From the NCBI RefSeq assembly GCF_014649715.1, contig NZ_BMTO01000015.1, positions 144,593-208,592 on the forward strand: a stretch of 64,000 nucleotides of DNA, in the 5' to 3' direction. Under the pieces are notes generated by a model that searched no databases, was not told where the DNA came from, and saw only the letters and a program-made list of their open reading frames with translations. This document shows positions 15,274-24,015 of this stretch, one piece after another; within the stretch, counting starts at the first letter, position 1; the number at the start of each line of letters is the position of its first letter. The stretch comes from Streptomyces lateritius. Its GTDB lineage: Bacteria; Actinomycetota; Actinomycetes; Streptomycetales; Streptomycetaceae. Position numbers and translations under genes: made by a program.

Positions 15274-16803
15274 ATGCCTGCCACCCCCGCTCCCCAAGCC
15301 CCCTCCCGTTCCCGTTGGCTCGCCCTCGGCGTCCTGGCCACCGGGATGCTGATGACGATCCTCGACGGCAGCATCGTCACCGTCGCCATGCCGGCCATTC
15401 AGAGCGACCTCGGCTTCACCCCGGTCGGACTGAGCTGGGTCGTCAACGCCTACCTCATCGCCTTCGGCTCCCTGCTCCTCCTCGCCGGCCGCCTCGGCGA
15501 CCTGATCGGCCGCAAACGGATGTTCCTGGCGGGTACGGGAGTGTTCACCGCCGCCTCGCTCCTCGCCGGCGTCGCCACCTCCCCCGCCGTCCTGATCGCC
15601 GCCCGCTTCCTCCAGGGTGTCGGCAGCGCGACGGCCTCGGCCGTCAGCCTCGGCATCCTGGTCACTCTCTTCACCGAGCCCCGCGAACGGGCCAAGGCCA
15701 TCGCCGTGTTCAGCTTCACCGGTGCGGCCGGAGCCTCCATCGGGCAGGTCCTCGGCGGAGTCCTCACCGACGCCCTCACCTGGAACTGGATCTTCTTCAT
15801 CAACCTGCCGATCGGCGTCGCGACACTGCTCGTCGCACTCTCCGCCCTCCCCGGTGACCGCGGCCTCGGCCTGAAGGCCGGAGCGGACGCCGTCGGCGCG
15901 CTGCTCGTCACCTCCGGCCTGATGCTCGGCATCTACGCCGTCGTCAAGATCGAGGAGTACGGCGCCGGTTCGGCCCGCACCCTGGGCCTCGGCGGCCTCG
16001 CGCTCGCCCTCCTCGCGGGGTTCGTCGTCCGCCAGGCGACGGCCAGGAACCCGCTCATGCCGCTGCGGATCTTCCGCTCGCGCAGCGTGTCCGGCGCGAA
16101 CCTGGTCCAGATGCTGATGGTCGCCGCGCTCTTCTCCTTCCAGATCCTCGTCGCTCTCTACCTCCAGAAGGTGCTCGGATACGGCGCCGCCGAGACCGGC
16201 CTCGCGATGCTGCCGGCCGCCGCCGTCATCGGAGCCGTCTCCCTGGGCCTCTCGGCCCGGCTCAACGCCCGCTTCGGGGAACGCAACGTCCTCCTGACAG
16301 GCCTCGTGCTCCTCGTCGGCGTCCTCGGCCTGCTGACCCGGGTGCCCGTGAACGCCTCGTACGTCACCGACCTGCTGCCCGTCATGCTCCTCGCCGCCGG
16401 CTTCGGCCTCGCCCTCCCGGCCCTGACCTCGCTGGGCATGTCCGGCGCGAAGGAGGAGGACGCGGGCCTCGCCTCCGGACTCTTCAACACCACCCAGCAG
16501 ATCGGCATGGCCCTCGGCATCGCGGTCCTCTCCACGCTGGCCGCCTCCCGCACCGAGTCCCTCACGGCGGCGGGCCGCCCGGCGCCCGAGGCCTTGACCG
16601 GCGGTTATCACCTGGCCTTCGCCGTCGGCGCCGGCCTCCTCCTCGCCGCCCTGGCCGTCGCCTTCACGATGCTGCGCCGCCCCGAGCCGCGCGAGAGCCA
16701 GACCCCCACGAGTACCACCGCCATCCCCGCCACCACCCGCGCCGTCAGCGGCTCGTCCAGGACCAACGCGCCCAGCGTCACCGAGACCACCGGCAGCAGG
16801 TAG
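15274..16803 (+). CDS. DHA2-type (14-helix) MFS drug efflux transporter
   Basis: The 509-residue protein is a proton-driven multidrug exporter of the EmrB/QacA type. It has motif A in LAGRLGDLIGRKRMFLAG, motif D1/antiporter region LDGSIVTVAMPAIQSDLG, motif C-like GAAGASIGQVLGGVLTDALTW and about 14 hydrophobic helices. AGGAGAG precedes the ATG. The domain ends near residue 470 (AFTMLRRPEPRE). The last 40 residues (Ser/Thr-rich) are read through the antisense of the convergent EamA gene, a 196-base overlap suggesting that the original stop was lost. MarR and its operator upstream are the likely control. Confidence 0.92.
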   Translation: MPATPAPQAPSRSRWLALGVLATGMLMTILDGSIVTVAMPAIQSDLGFTPVGLSWVVNAYLIAFGSLLLLAGRLGDLIGRKRMFLAGTGVFTAASLLAGVATSPAVLIAARFLQGVGSATASAVSLGILVTLFTEPRERAKAIAVFSFTGAAGASIGQVLGGVLTDALTWNWIFFINLPIGVATLLVALSALPGDRGLGLKAGADAVGALLVTSGLMLGIYAVVKIEEYGAGSARTLGLGGLALALLAGFVVRQATARNPLMPLRIFRSRSVSGANLVQMLMVAALFSFQILVALYLQKVLGYGAAETGLAMLPAAAVIGAVSLGLSARLNARFGERNVLLTGLVLLVGVLGLLTRVPVNASYVTDLLPVMLLAAGFGLALPALTSLGMSGAKEEDAGLASGLFNTTQQIGMALGIAVLSTLAASRTESLTAAGRPAPEALTGGYHLAFAVGAGLLLAALAVAFTMLRRPEPRESQTPTSTTAIPATTRAVSGSSRTNAPSVTETTGSR

Positions 16804-17633
16804 CCGACCGTCGCCGCGCTGGTCGGCCCCTCCTCCGCGATCATCCGGTAGTTGAGGTGGAAGGTCAGACCGGTCGCGAAGATCCCGAGGACGACGACAG
16901 CGAGCACCCCCGTCCCCGTCCAGGCCGGAAACAGCCGCTCCGACCCGCCGGGGGCGAGGTGGGGGCCGCTCAGGGCGGGCACGGCCAGCGCCGGCACGCT
17001 CAGGACCGTCGCCGTCAGCAGCTGCGCGGCGGAAAGGGCGAGCGGCGCGGTGCCGCCCCCGGTGAGGCGGCGGGCCATGTACGCGAAGGCCAGCGCATAG
17101 CTCGCGCCCGCCGCGAGCAGGGCGAGGGCGCCCCCGCTCAGCAGGCCGGAGCCATCGCTCCACGGCGCGAAGATCAGCAGGACGCCGGTGAAGCCGAGGA
17201 GCAGACCGCCGAGCCGGGCGGCGCCCAGCGGCCGTTCCGCCCCCAGGCCGAGGCCCAGGAGCAGGGACCAGAGCGGCGTGGTGGCGTTCAGGACACCCGC
17301 CACCCCGCTGTCCACCGTCCGCTCGCCGACGCCGAACAACAGGAACGGCAGTGCGTTGCAGAAGAAGGCGGCGACGGCCAGCCTCCCCCAGGTGCGCCGG
17401 TCACGGAGCCCCGGCAGCCGCTGCCCCGCCCCGTACGCCAGCGCCAGCAGCACCCCCGCCCCCAGCAGGCAGCGCAGGAAGGCGATCCAGCCCGGGGTGA
17501 GGCCGTGGTCGAGCGCGATTTTGATCCACAGGAAGCCCGAGCCCCAGAGCAGGGCCAGGACACCCATCCGTGTCGCCGAAGCCGTCGCTGAAGCCGGGGC
17601 TGAGGATTTCTTCGAAGCCGTCGCCGATGCCAT
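16608..17633 (-). CDS. EamA/DMT-superfamily permease
   Basis: The 341-residue protein has ten predicted helices in two EamA repeats (first repeat from GVLALLWGSGFLWIKIALDH, second from ALALLAAGASYALAFAYMARR). It ends its last helix at VVLVGVWLSRGSG. The following basic tail of about 25 residues is antisense to the last helix of the MFS gene. Members export amino acids or metabolites; the substrate is unknown. It is divergent from a LysR regulator with only 71 bases between starts, the classic arrangement of a LysR activator with its transport target. Confidence 0.88.
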   Translation of the reverse strand: MASATASKKSSAPASATASATRMGVLALLWGSGFLWIKIALDHGLTPGWIAFLRCLLGAGVLLALAYGAGQRLPGLRDRRTWGRLAVAAFFCNALPFLLFGVGERTVDSGVAGVLNATTPLWSLLLGLGLGAERPLGAARLGGLLLGFTGVLLIFAPWSDGSGLLSGGALALLAAGASYALAFAYMARRLTGGGTAPLALSAAQLLTATVLSVPALAVPALSGPHLAPGGSERLFPAWTGTGVLAVVVLGIFATGLTFHLNYRMIAEEGPTSAATVGYLLPVVSVTLGALVLDEPLTARVVAGMAVVLVGVWLSRGSGRRSIVKATARAARRRPAPTAKAR

Positions 17634-17704
17634 GCCCTCACCGTCCCCGACGCCACTCGACAGGACAAGCGAAGAATCATGTATCCCTCGTTAAGCTGTG
17701 CTAC

Positions 17705-18568
17705 ATGCTCGATGTGAGACGCATGCAGGTGCTCCGGGCCGTCGTCACCAGCGGTTCGGTCACCGCGGCCGCCGCGAACCTCGGCTACACCCCCTCCGCG
17801 GTGAGCCAGCAGATCGCCGCCCTGGAGAAGGAGGCCGGCATCGAGCTGCTCGAACGCTTCGGCCGGGGCGTGCGGCCGACCGCCGCCGGCCGGCTGCTCA
17901 CCGAGCACGCCGCCGTGATCGGCCGCCAGGTCGCCGAGGCGGAGACCGCGCTGGCCGATCTGCGGGCGGGCCGCACCGGCCGGGTCGCGATCCGCTACTT
18001 CCCCACCGCCGGGGCCGATCTCGTCGCCCCCGCCCTGGCCCGGTTCCGTACCGAACACCCCGGTGTACGGGTCGACCTGAGGATCGCCGACGGCGCCCGG
18101 GACGAGGAGGCGGACCTCACGCTCGTGGTCGGCCCGCGGAACGCGCCCGGCGACGGCCTGCGCCTGGTCCACCTCGTCGACGACCCCTACCGCGCCGTCC
18201 TCCCCAAGGGCCACCCGCTCGCCGACCGCCGGGTCCTCGACCTGGCCGAGCTCGCCGACGAGCCCTGGGTCGGCAGCGAGCGCCCCGGCCCCTGCCTCGA
18301 CGCCGTCCTGGAGGCGTGCGCGGCGGCCGGGTTCACGCCGGACATCGCGGTGGAGTGCGAGGAGTACGCCACGGCGCAGGGCTTCGTCGCGGCCGGGCTC
18401 GGCATCAGCCTGATCCCGCTCATGGGCCTGGGCAGCCGCCACCCGAACGTGGTCGTCCGCCGGGTGCGCGGCCCGGAGCCGGTCCGGTCGATCCACGCCG
18501 CGGTACGGGAATCCTCCCTGGCCCTGCCTGCCGTACGGGCCCTCCTGACCGCTCTTCAGGAGGCGTGA
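17705..18568 (+). CDS. LysR-family regulator
   Basis: The 287-residue protein has an N-terminal winged HTH (MQVLRAVVTSGSVTAAAANL, then YTPSAVSQQIAALEKE and GRGVRPTAAG). The periplasmic-binding-protein-like effector domain runs from about residue 90 (GRVAIRYFPTAGADLVAPAL) to the end. It probably controls the divergent EamA permease and itself; the 71-base gap contains AT-rich sequence around AATCATGTATCCC suited to a LysR T-N11-A site, but no clear repeat. The end overlaps the convergent HelD gene by 13 bases. Confidence 0.9.
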   Translation: MLDVRRMQVLRAVVTSGSVTAAAANLGYTPSAVSQQIAALEKEAGIELLERFGRGVRPTAAGRLLTEHAAVIGRQVAEAETALADLRAGRTGRVAIRYFPTAGADLVAPALARFRTEHPGVRVDLRIADGARDEEADLTLVVGPRNAPGDGLRLVHLVDDPYRAVLPKGHPLADRRVLDLAELADEPWVGSERPGPCLDAVLEACAAAGFTPDIAVECEEYATAQGFVAAGLGISLIPLMGLGSRHPNVVVRRVRGPEPVRSIHAAVRESSLALPAVRALLTALQEA

Positions 18569-20634
18569 GCGGTCAGGCAGTCGGGCAGCGGCTCGCCGTG
18601 GACGACGTCCAGGCGGGAGACGGCCCGGGTGAGCACGACGTAGAGCCGGTGCAGTCCGCGCGGCTCGGCCGCCACGATCGCGGCCGGCTCGGCGACCACG
18701 ACGTGGTCGTACTCCAGGCCTTTGGCCGCCGTCGCGGCCAGCACGGTCAGCCGCCCCTCGGCGAACACCCGCGGCTCCGAAGCAGCCGAAGCCATCTCCT
18801 GCACCGCGCCCACCTGCTGCACCTCTCCCACCTCCTGGCCCACCACCTCCGTCAGCGGGCCGACCAGGCTCTCCGGCGCGATCACCCCCACCGAGCCCTC
18901 CCTCCCCAGGGCCGCGCGGACCGCCTCGGCGACTCCCCTGCCCACGTCCGCGACGCGGCGGATGCTCACCTCCCCGTCCGTACGCAGCGACCGTCCCGCC
19001 GGCACGTCCGTCCCCAGCTCCGGCAGCAGCCGGTTGGCGAGTTCGACGACGGCAGCGGGCACGCGGTAACCCGTGGTCAGCGGCACGATCTCCGCCCGGG
19101 GGCGGCCCAGATGGGTCAGCTGCTCGCGCCAGCCGCGGGCGGCCCAGGGAGTCGTGCCCTGCGCCAGGTCGCCGAGCACGGTGAGTGCACCGAAGCCTGC
19201 CCGGCGGGCGATCGCCCGGCACTGCATCGGCGACAGGTCCTGGGCCTCGTCGACGACGACATGGCCGTAACCCTCGGGGCGTTCGATCAGACCGGCCAGC
19301 TCGTCGAGCAGCACGAGATCGGCCGCGCTCCACCGCGCCGAGCGCGGGGAACGGGGCGGCTTCGCCCACCGGACGGCCGCCCGCTCCTCCGGGGTGAGCA
19401 GCGGGTCGTCCGGGGCCGTCAGCACCTCCGCGAGCACCTCCTCGGGGGTGACCTCGGGCCAGCAGGCGTCCACGAACGCCGAGACCGGCCGGGCCCGTTC
19501 GATCCTGCGCACCCAGGCCGTGCCCATGGGGCCGGCGCGGCGCTCCGCCCGGAGCTGGAGCGCCCGGACGACGCGGGCGCGGATCCGGTCGCGGCCGGTG
19601 GCGTAGGCCGGCGCCTCCTCCCGTACCGCCGTGACGATCCCGGCGAGCTCCTCGGCCGACAGCCGCCAACGGTACGAGCCGTCGGGTACGGCCAATTCCC
19701 CCTCGGGCGTGGCCACGCGCGCGTACAGCGCCCGGCGCAGCACCTCGGCCATCCGTACGTCGTGCTTGACCAGCGCCGCCGCCTCCGCGTCCACGGCCCG
19801 CACCTCGTGCCGGGCGATCTCGTCGTCGACGGTGGACTGCCGGATCCCGGTCTCGCCGAGCGCGGGCAGCACCTCGGAGATGTACGAGAGGAAGGTCCGG
19901 TTGGGACCGAGGACGAGGAGGCCGGAACGGCGGACGCGCTGGGGGTGGGTGTAGAGGAGGTACGCGGCCCGGTGCAGGCCGACGGCGGTCTTACCGGTGC
20001 CGGGGGCGCCCTGCACGCACAGCGAGACGGTCGGTTCGGACCGTACGAGATCGTCCTGCTCGGGCTGGATGGTCGCGGCGATGTCGCGCATCGGGCCGAC
20101 CCGGGGGCGCTCGATCTCCCCGGCGACGATCGTGCCGGCCACCTCCTCCCCCGCGGCGAGGTGCTCGTCCTCGAGACCGGTCAGATCGGCCGAGTCACCC
20201 CTGCTGTCAGCGGCCCAGCCGAACCGGCGCCGGCGCAGGACGCCTTGGGGGTCATGTGCGCCGGCCTGGTAGTAGGCGCGGGAGACGGGGGCCCGCCAGT
20301 CGACGGCGAGGGGCGGGGAAGCCGGGTGTTCGGCGATCCGGCGGCGGCCGATGTGGTGGGTCTGGCCGTCCTCGCGGTCGAGCCGGCCGAAGAACAGGGG
20401 GCCGGGCGGCTGGGCGCCGAACTCCTTGGCACGGCTGCGCAGGTGGTGACCGAGGGCTTCGGCGTCGGCGCCGGAGGCGGCGACGTCCTCGCCGGTGACG
20501 ACCTGTTCGGCCACGTCCGCGGCCATCCGGGTCAGGGCGGCGCGGCAGGCGTCGTGGTGGTCGCGTTCGCGGGCGAGTTCACGGTCGAGGTCGCGGGCGA
20601 GTTCAAGGTCGAGTTCACGGTTGAGTGACGTCAT
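18556..20634 (-). CDS. HelD/HelR-like UvrD-family ATPase
   Basis: The 692-residue SF1 motor has Walker A VQGAPGTGKTAVGLHRAAYL, motif II VVVDEAQDLSPMQ, motif III LTVLGDLAQGT and motif V/VI VLAATAAKGLEYDHVVV and YVVLTRAVSRL. An N-terminal helical coiled coil (about residues 1-45) comes first. The sequence WRAPVSRAYYQA before the ATPase core is typical of actinobacterial HelD. Such proteins bind stalled RNA polymerase and remove it from DNA; the HelR subgroup protects against rifampicin. No rifampicin-associated palindrome was seen upstream, so the resistance role is not supported. It starts 48 bases after a TetR gene on the same strand and may be read with it. Confidence 0.9.
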   Translation of the reverse strand: MTSLNRELDLELARDLDRELARERDHHDACRAALTRMAADVAEQVVTGEDVAASGADAEALGHHLRSRAKEFGAQPPGPLFFGRLDREDGQTHHIGRRRIAEHPASPPLAVDWRAPVSRAYYQAGAHDPQGVLRRRRFGWAADSRGDSADLTGLEDEHLAAGEEVAGTIVAGEIERPRVGPMRDIAATIQPEQDDLVRSEPTVSLCVQGAPGTGKTAVGLHRAAYLLYTHPQRVRRSGLLVLGPNRTFLSYISEVLPALGETGIRQSTVDDEIARHEVRAVDAEAAALVKHDVRMAEVLRRALYARVATPEGELAVPDGSYRWRLSAEELAGIVTAVREEAPAYATGRDRIRARVVRALQLRAERRAGPMGTAWVRRIERARPVSAFVDACWPEVTPEEVLAEVLTAPDDPLLTPEERAAVRWAKPPRSPRSARWSAADLVLLDELAGLIERPEGYGHVVVDEAQDLSPMQCRAIARRAGFGALTVLGDLAQGTTPWAARGWREQLTHLGRPRAEIVPLTTGYRVPAAVVELANRLLPELGTDVPAGRSLRTDGEVSIRRVADVGRGVAEAVRAALGREGSVGVIAPESLVGPLTEVVGQEVGEVQQVGAVQEMASAASEPRVFAEGRLTVLAATAAKGLEYDHVVVAEPAAIVAAEPRGLHRLYVVLTRAVSRLDVVHGEPLPDCLTAHAS

Positions 20635-20682
20635 TCCCCCAAGGATAGAGGAAAGAGTTACTCGGTTACATTTTTTACCGCG

Positions 20683-21354
20683 TTACGAGATCCTGAGAGC
20701 TGGAAGTCCTTCCCGCAGGCCACGGAAGGCGCGCTCGGCCGCCGCGACCGCCTCCCGATGCACGGCGTCGGCACTCTCCCCCGCCGCCATCCGGCGCGCG
20801 TTCTCCTCGGCCAGGACGCGCGTGACGGCGACGATCTGACCGGCGGCGAGCCGCGCCGCCAGCGGGTCGCCGCCGAGTTCGCCGGCCAGCGCCTCCTCCG
20901 ACCTGCGCTGGTACCCGTACAGCCGGGCGACGAGGGCGGGCGTGCCGTAGAGCAGCCGCTGGAAGGCGAGGACGGCTGGGTGGTCGCACAGGCCGGTCAC
21001 CGGGTCGCGCCGCGTCAGGCCTTCCAGGAAGTGGGCCCGGAGGGCGTCGAGGGGGGCGACGCCGCCGCGGCGGGCGGCGGCGACGGTCCGGGCCGCCTCG
21101 TCCTCGTGATCGCTGAACCGGTGGAGTGCGAGGTCCTCCTTGGCGGGGAAGTAGCGGAAGAGGGTGGGCTTGGAGACGTCGGCGGCGGCGGCGATCTCGG
21201 CGACGGAGACGGCGTCGAAGCCCTTCTCCAGGAAGAGGGCGATGGCGGTCTCGGAGATCAGCGCGCGGGTCTGTCGCTTCTTGCGCTCCCGCAGACCGCC
21301 CGCTTCACCTCCGGCCACTTCGCCACCGCCGCCCCCCTCACGACCCGCGCTCAC
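20683..21354 (-). CDS. TetR-family regulator (downstream of a pair)
   Basis: The 223-residue protein has a basic Gly-rich N-terminus, then a TetR HTH (RALISETAIALFLEKGFDAV, AEIAAAADVSKPTLFRYFPA, KEDLALHRF). The C-terminal domain resembles the MftR-like group (AFQRLLYGTPALVARLYGYQ). The GTG start at 21354 shares four bases with the stop of the upstream TetR gene, so the two are translationally coupled. Two coupled TetR genes next to a divergent ABC exporter could form a two-input switch. Both are in the same direction as the HelD gene. Confidence 0.88.
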   Translation of the reverse strand: MSAGREGGGGGEVAGGEAGGLRERKKRQTRALISETAIALFLEKGFDAVSVAEIAAAADVSKPTLFRYFPAKEDLALHRFSDHEDEAARTVAAARRGGVAPLDALRAHFLEGLTRRDPVTGLCDHPAVLAFQRLLYGTPALVARLYGYQRRSEEALAGELGGDPLAARLAAGQIVAVTRVLAEENARRMAAGESADAVHREAVAAAERAFRGLREGLPALRIS

Positions 21355-22157
21355 TTCGCGGCCTCCACCAGGGGTGCGATCCCGTCCAGGATCCGTTCCA
21401 GGCCGAAGCGGAACTCGTGGTCCGGCTCGTCCTGCTCGTCCATCACGCCCGAGTCCAGCATCCGCGCCACCGCCGGGAAGCGTTCCGGGTCGGCCAGGCG
21501 CCGCAGAGTCTGGCCGTAGCGGGAGAGGACCTCCTCGGGAGCGTCGCCGCTCGCGGCGATCACGGCGGCGAGATCGGCCATCATCAGGGCCTCGTTGCGG
21601 ACGAACCCGCCGAGCAGCATGACCACCGACACCTTCGTGCCCTCGTCGAGCCCGCTGTCCGCGAGGGCGACCATGGCCCACTCCCACCAGGCGACCGTGT
21701 TCGGAGTCGCGGGCGGGCCGGAGAGCGGGATGCGGAGCATCCAGAGGTTGCGGTGATAGACCTCGCGCATCGCCCCGGCCCACTGCTCCAGGGCCTCGCG
21801 CCAGTCGGCGCCGGGCGCGGGCAGCGGCGGCGGGGCACCCGTGGCCACGTCCTGCATCAGGATGTACAGCTCGCGCTTCGCGCCCACGTAGCGGTAGAGG
21901 GACATGGTCGAGACGCCGAGCTCCTTGGCGATCCGCCCCATGGAGACGGCGTCCAGCCCTTCCGCCGCGGCGACGCGCACGGCCGTGTCGACGATGCGGT
22001 CGAGGGTGAGGCCGGGCTTGGGCCCCTTGGAGGGGCGCTCCCGCAGCCCCCAGGCGGCCTCGACGCTCGGTGGCAGGAAGCCCCCGGCGCCCCGCCCCTC
22101 GCCGCCACCCTTGTCGCCCTCGCCCGCGTTGCCGGGCCCGCCCCTGCCGTCCGCCAT
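21351..22157 (-). CDS. TetR-family regulator with TetR_C-type ligand domain
   Basis: The 268-residue protein has a Gly-rich start of about 45 residues. The HTH follows (DRIVDTAVRVAAAEGLDAVS, GRIAKELGVSTMSLYRYVGA, KRELYILM), then a long C-terminal domain of the TetR_C class (AMREVYHRNLWMLRIPLSGP). The ATG at 22157 was chosen for GGAGGCGGAGA upstream; an ATG 12 codons earlier lacks one. It is divergent from the DrrA/DrrB-like exporter and two inverted repeats lie in the gap, so it most likely represses drug export until a ligand binds. Confidence 0.9.
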   Translation of the reverse strand: MADGRGGPGNAGEGDKGGGEGRGAGGFLPPSVEAAWGLRERPSKGPKPGLTLDRIVDTAVRVAAAEGLDAVSMGRIAKELGVSTMSLYRYVGAKRELYILMQDVATGAPPPLPAPGADWREALEQWAGAMREVYHRNLWMLRIPLSGPPATPNTVAWWEWAMVALADSGLDEGTKVSVVMLLGGFVRNEALMMADLAAVIAASGDAPEEVLSRYGQTLRRLADPERFPAVARMLDSGVMDEQDEPDHEFRFGLERILDGIAPLVEAAK

Positions 22158-22211
22158 GAGTCTCCGCCTCCACACCTCGCCCTTGACGCCCATCCTAGTA
22201 ATGCGTAACCC

Positions 22212-22238
22212 TTACACAGTAACGCGTATGTCATACGC
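22212..22238. promoter_or_regulatory. Operator cluster between TetR and the ABC exporter
   Basis: Two perfect inverted repeats lie side by side: TTAC-ACA-GTAA (22212-22222) and GCGTATG-T-CATACGC (22224-22238). Nearby TAATGCGTAAC and CAGTAAG repeat the same half sites. The AT-rich block sits between the divergent starts, as expected for TetR control of both directions. Confidence 0.7.
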
Positions 22239-22273
22239 AGTAAGAGTCAGGTCCAAGCCCGAGGAGCGCACCC

Positions 22274-23209
22274 ATGCCACCCGCCGTCGAAACCACCGGC
22301 CTGCGCAAGGCCTACGGGGACCTCCCCGTCCTCGAATCCCTCGATCTCCGCGTCGAGGAGGGCACCGTCTTCGCCCTGCTCGGCCCCAACGGCGCCGGTA
22401 AGACCACCACCGTCCGCATCCTCGCCACCCTCACCCGCCCGGACGCCGGGCACGCGCGCGTGGCGGGGTACGACGTCGTCGCCGAGCGGTCCCGGGTCCG
22501 CCGCGCCATCAGCCTCACCGGACAGTTCGCCGCCGTCGACGAGATGCAGACCGGCGCCGAGAACCTGCGCATGACGGCCCGGCTCTCCGGCCTCTCCCGC
22601 CCGGCCGCCGGCCGGCGCGCCGCCGAACTCCTGGAGCGCTTCGGCCTCGCCGACGCCGGCGGGCGCCGGGTCAAGACGTACTCGGGAGGCATGCGCCGCC
22701 GTCTCGACCTCGCGGCCGGCCTCGTCCGCGATCCCGGCGAGACGGCCGTGGTCTTCCTCGACGAACCGACCACCGGACTCGACCCGCGCAGCCGCCAGGA
22801 GCTCTGGGAGATCGTCCGCGATCTCTCCGAGGGCGGTACGACCGTCTTCCTCACCACCCAGTACCTGGAGGAGGCCGACCGGCTCGCCGACCGCGTCGCC
22901 GTCATGGACGCCGGCCGGATCCTCGCCGAGGGCACGGCCCAGGATCTCAAGTCCCGCGTCGCCGGCCACCGTCTCGACCTCGTCCTGCGTGACCGCGAGA
23001 GCTATCTGCGGCTGACCGGCCGGGCCGTCCACCACTCCCCCGAGTCACTCACCCTCGGCATCCCGACCGACGGCAGCGCCCGCGAGGTCCGCGCCCTGCT
23101 CGACGCGCTCGACCCCGACCGCACCGACGTCGTCCGCTTCGCCCTCCACACGGCGACGCTCGACGACGTCTTCCTCACGCTCACCGCGAAGGAGCCCACC
23201 CATGTCTGA
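22274..23209 (+). CDS. DrrA-like ABC transporter ATPase
   Basis: The 311-residue ATPase subunit of a DrrAB-type exporter has Walker A LLGPNGAGKTTTVRILATLT, signature TYSGGMRRRLDLAAG, Walker B AVVFLDEPTTGLDPRS and switch region TTQYLEEADRLADR. The C-terminal extension (about residues 225-311) with DVFLTLT is typical of the DrrA/daunorubicin-resistance family. It powers export of a hydrophobic compound through the partner permease, whose ATG overlaps its stop by 8 bases. Confidence 0.93.
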   Translation: MPPAVETTGLRKAYGDLPVLESLDLRVEEGTVFALLGPNGAGKTTTVRILATLTRPDAGHARVAGYDVVAERSRVRRAISLTGQFAAVDEMQTGAENLRMTARLSGLSRPAAGRRAAELLERFGLADAGGRRVKTYSGGMRRRLDLAAGLVRDPGETAVVFLDEPTTGLDPRSRQELWEIVRDLSEGGTTVFLTTQYLEEADRLADRVAVMDAGRILAEGTAQDLKSRVAGHRLDLVLRDRESYLRLTGRAVHHSPESLTLGIPTDGSAREVRALLDALDPDRTDVVRFALHTATLDDVFLTLTAKEPTHV

Positions 23210-23975
23210 GACGCTCGCCGTGCCCGGTGCCCTCACCGTGACGGGCACGATGGCCGGCCGGGCCATTCGCCTCAGCCGCCGCAACATCGACGCCGTCATC
23301 ACCTCGATGATGCTGCCGGTCATGCTGATGCTGATCTTCGTCTACTTCTTCGGCGGCGCAATCGACACCGGCACGCGGTACGTGACGTACGTCGTCCCCG
23401 GCGTCCTCCTCCTCTGCGCCGGCTTCGGCTCGGCGAGCACCGCCGTCTCCGTCAGCGAGGACATGAAGGGCGGGATCATCGACCGGTTCCGCACGCTCGA
23501 CGTCGGCGGGACACCGATCCTCGCCGGTCACGTCGGCGCCAGCGTGGCCCGCAACCTCCTCGCCACCGCGCTCGTGTTCGGCGTCGCCTTCCTCATCGGC
23601 TTCCGCCCCTCGGCCACGGTCTCGGGCTGGCTCGCAGCCATCGGGCTGCTCCTCGCCTTCATCACGGCGATCTCATGGCTCTCGGCGGCGGTCGGGCTGC
23701 TCGCCCGCAGTCCCGAGGCGGCGGGCGGGGCCACGTTCTTCATGATGTTCCTGCCCTACCCGAGCAGCGCGTTCGTACCGATCGACACCATGCCCGGCTG
23801 GCTGCACGGCTTCGCCCGGCACCAGCCGGTGACGCCGGTGATCGAGTCGCTGCGCGGTCTGCTCCTCGACCAGCCCGTCGGCGCCACTCCATGGATCGCC
23901 CTGGCGTGGTGCGCGGGCATCCTCGCGGTGGCGGTGGCCGCCTCGGGCGGCCTCTTCCGCCTCCGTACGCGGTAG
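23202..23975 (+). CDS. DrrB-like ABC-2 type permease
   Basis: The 257-residue ABC-2 permease has six membrane segments. The first follows a short N-terminal cytoplasmic helix with AGRAIRLSRRNIDAVITSMM, and others include YVVPGVLLLCAGFGSAST and GATFFMMFLPYPSSAFVPID (the conserved ABC-2 signature region). The final reentrant HQPVTPVIESLRGLLL is typical of DrrB/OleC5 permeases. Translation is coupled to the ATPase gene. The substrate is unknown; no biosynthetic genes are adjacent, so it is probably a resistance pump. Confidence 0.92.
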   Translation: MSETLAVPGALTVTGTMAGRAIRLSRRNIDAVITSMMLPVMLMLIFVYFFGGAIDTGTRYVTYVVPGVLLLCAGFGSASTAVSVSEDMKGGIIDRFRTLDVGGTPILAGHVGASVARNLLATALVFGVAFLIGFRPSATVSGWLAAIGLLLAFITAISWLSAAVGLLARSPEAAGGATFFMMFLPYPSSAFVPIDTMPGWLHGFARHQPVTPVIESLRGLLLDQPVGATPWIALAWCAGILAVAVAASGGLFRLRTR

Positions 23976-24015
23976 ACGCGACGGGACGCGGTGGGACGTG
24001 ACGGCGATGCGGGCC

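Noticed and set aside
15055..17163. 702-codon minus-strand open frame
   Set aside because: It is antisense to MarR and the DHA2 pump and in part out of frame with EamA. The composition is typical of a shadow frame.
18556..20634. HelR-type rifampicin resistance
   Set aside because: The protein is HelD-like, but no rifampicin-associated palindrome was found upstream and no rifampicin-modifying gene is adjacent, so resistance is not claimed.
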